A stretch of DNA of 7,976 nucleotides. Source: Bacteroidales bacterium UBA2030. GTDB lineage: Bacteria; Bacteroidota; Bacteroidia; Bacteroidales; TTA-H9. This document shows positions 6,615-7,976 of the stretch, in pieces (positions within the stretch are counted from its first letter, which is position 1; each line of letters starts with the position of its first letter). A model generated the notes under the pieces. It was not told the origin of the DNA and did not search any database. It worked only from the letters and a program-made list of their open reading frames with translations. The stretch lies in the NCBI GenBank assembly GCA_002332755.1, contig DDBO01000234.1, forward strand, positions 1 to 7,976. Direction: 5' to 3'. The position numbers were made by a program, and so were the translations under genes.

Positions 6615-7976
6615 CCCAGGCTTCCTATTAGGGATTCTACTTCATTCAGAATTTCGCATGAGGCCACCAGTTTCTTCATGGTATTGTGATCATTATAAAG
6701 CGGGCGGTCGACATCGAGAAACTCTACGTAGCGACGAATGACTTCTTTAGCGCGGGTGGTTCCTCTGCCAAATTGGTAGTCGCGGAAATCGAGAGCCTGG
6801 GCGGCGGCCATAAGCTCTATCCCTAATACTCCATACGCATTATCGAGTATCTGGAAATTTTTAAGGGCGGTATTCATACCCATCGATACAAAATCTTCCT
6901 GGTCGGCGGCAGCCGGGATGCTTTGAATAGATGCAGGCATGGATAATATTCGCTGTTCAACGATCTGCATGTCGGCAGTATATTGGCTTAGCATAAGCCC
7001 GGAGAACATGCCGGCGCCTTTGGTGAGGAAGGCAGGTAAGCCAACGCTGAGGGCCGGGTTGTTAAGGCGGTTGAGGCGCCTTTCGGAGAGTACACTAACC
7101 ATAGTAATGGCAGCCCCCGCCATATCCATGGGAAGTGATACCGGTGTTCCCTGAAAATTAGCTCCTGATAACTGTAAGTTCAGTTCAGGGAAGAAAATTG
7201 GATTATCTCCAACCCCATTAAGTTCAATTTCAACCTGACTGCGGGCCCAGGCCAGGGCGTCGTGTGCAGCACCGATTACCTGAGGTGTGCTTCGCATAGA
7301 GTAAGCATCTTGCACTTTACATTTGAGCCTACCGGCGGCAAGGTCTCCTCCGTCTACCATCATACGAATAGCTCGTGCACTGCGTACGGCTCCCGGAAAT
7401 CCTCTAACCTGGTGAATCAATTCATGATAGGGCCTGAGGTTGGCTTTCAGCGCTTCAAGCGACATCGCTGCCGCTATTTCGGCCTGTTTGAGCCAGCGGT
7501 TGGCATCGTATAAAAACAAGGCACTCATGGCTGTAAGCACATTGCTCCCGTTGATGGCAGCCAGCCCGTCTCGTGCCTTCAGACCAGGAATCGGAATTCC
7601 TGCACTTTCCATGGCCTCTTTTCCATCCAACAGTTCTCCCTTATAATAGGCTTTACCTTCTCCCATTAACAAAAGGGCGATTTGCGACATGGGTGCAAGA
7701 TCACCGCAAGCCCCTACAGATCCTTTGGTACACACATAGGGTGTAACCCCCTTATTTAGCATTTCTACGAAGGTAAGCGTAATCTCGGGTCGGCAGCCGC
7801 TATTTCCGTGGGCATGCACATTGATGCGTCCCAACATTGCGCCCCTTACCCATTCTTCCGGCATGGGTTCGCCTATGCCTGCCGCATGATTATAAATAAG
7901 GTATTTCTGAAACTCCATTACCTGCTCATCGTTGAGAACTACCTCCGAAAATTCTCCTATGCCTGTGTTCACCCCG
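6611..7976 (-). CDS. MIO-type aromatic amino acid/histidine ammonia-lyase (N-terminus off window)
   Basis: This is a cytoplasmic lyase of the HAL/PAL/TAL family, which removes ammonia from histidine, phenylalanine or tyrosine using the MIO cofactor. Some 454 residues are visible, and the frame runs off the right edge as ...GVNTGIG. The GTG at 7972 is an internal valine, not a start, and the catalytic Tyr is expected two codons earlier. Numbering from that Val, family positions seen are His29 (NHAAGIG), Asn141 (AINGSN), Gln221/Tyr224/Arg227 (VQDAYSMR), Phe273 (ANFQGTP) and Glu359 (DQEDFVSMG). The MIO triad is Ala88-Cys89-Gly90 (KGSVGACGDLAPM) instead of Ala-Ser-Gly; the Cys is TGC at 7708-7706. 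His29 and Glu359 favour histidine, whereas Asn before His29 and NFQGTP depart from typical HAL, so the substrate is open. Automated pipelines may call it hutH, but no other hut gene is in view. The stop is TGA at 6613-6611. Confidence 0.92.
   Translation of the reverse strand, partial: GVNTGIGEFSEVVLNDEQVMEFQKYLIYNHAAGIGEPMPEEWVRGAMLGRINVHAHGNSGCRPEITLTFVEMLNKGVTPYVCTKGSVGACGDLAPMSQIALLLMGEGKAYYKGELLDGKEAMESAGIPIPGLKARDGLAAINGSNVLTAMSALFLYDANRWLKQAEIAAAMSLEALKANLRPYHELIHQVRGFPGAVRSARAIRMMVDGGDLAAGRLKCKVQDAYSMRSTPQVIGAAHDALAWARSQVEIELNGVGDNPIFFPELNLQLSGANFQGTPVSLPMDMAGAAITMVSVLSERRLNRLNNPALSVGLPAFLTKGAGMFSGLMLSQYTADMQIVEQRILSMPASIQSIPAAADQEDFVSMGMNTALKNFQILDNAYGVLGIELMAAAQALDFRDYQFGRGTTRAKEVIRRYVEFLDVDRPLYNDHNTMKKLVASCEILNEVESLIGSLG

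Noticed and set aside
7262..7646. Plus-strand open frames opposite the ammonia-lyase.
   Set aside because: They overlap a strongly conserved enzyme in antisense and have no family features.

Overview
The window looks like the chromosome of a Bacteroidota bacterium, probably of the order Bacteroidales. The reasons are a SusC/SusD outer-membrane uptake pair, TAnnTTTG-type promoter -7 boxes ahead of two genes, AT-rich intergenic DNA and an absence of strong Shine-Dalgarno sites. No mobile element, CRISPR array, tRNA or rRNA gene was seen. The genus cannot be fixed from this stretch.

Layout from left to right. A plus-strand tlyA gene (rRNA 2'-O-methyltransferase, 51-848) meets the minus-strand genes at a shared bidirectional terminator (906-934). 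Everything else is on the minus strand. In transcription order it is: a MIO-type ammonia-lyase of the HAL/PAL/TAL family (6611-7976, N-terminus beyond the window edge), a small four-helix membrane protein of unknown function with its own promoter (6118-6558), a roughly 300-bp regulatory gap (5818-6117), a SusC-like TonB-dependent transporter (2524-5817) and its SusD-like lipoprotein partner (956-2494). SusC and SusD are 29 bp apart and surely form one operon. The substrate is unknown, because no glycoside hydrolase, peptidase, sigma/anti-sigma or other regulator lies in the window.

Two things deserve attention. First, the ammonia-lyase has Ala-Cys-Gly where the family normally has the Ala-Ser-Gly triad that cyclises into the MIO cofactor, and its substrate pocket mixes HAL-like and PAL-like residues. 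Second, the gap ahead of susC is unusually structured. It holds a 16-bp near-palindrome, phased A-tracts, paired TTGCAAA repeats, and a long hairpin with a GAGA tetraloop. The hairpin fits RNA made from the susC strand better than RNA from the other strand. A 24-codon leader ORF runs through that hairpin and a second inverted repeat. This could be an attenuator-like 5' leader, but that is inference. The remaining genes look ordinary, and no clearly new multi-gene system is visible.
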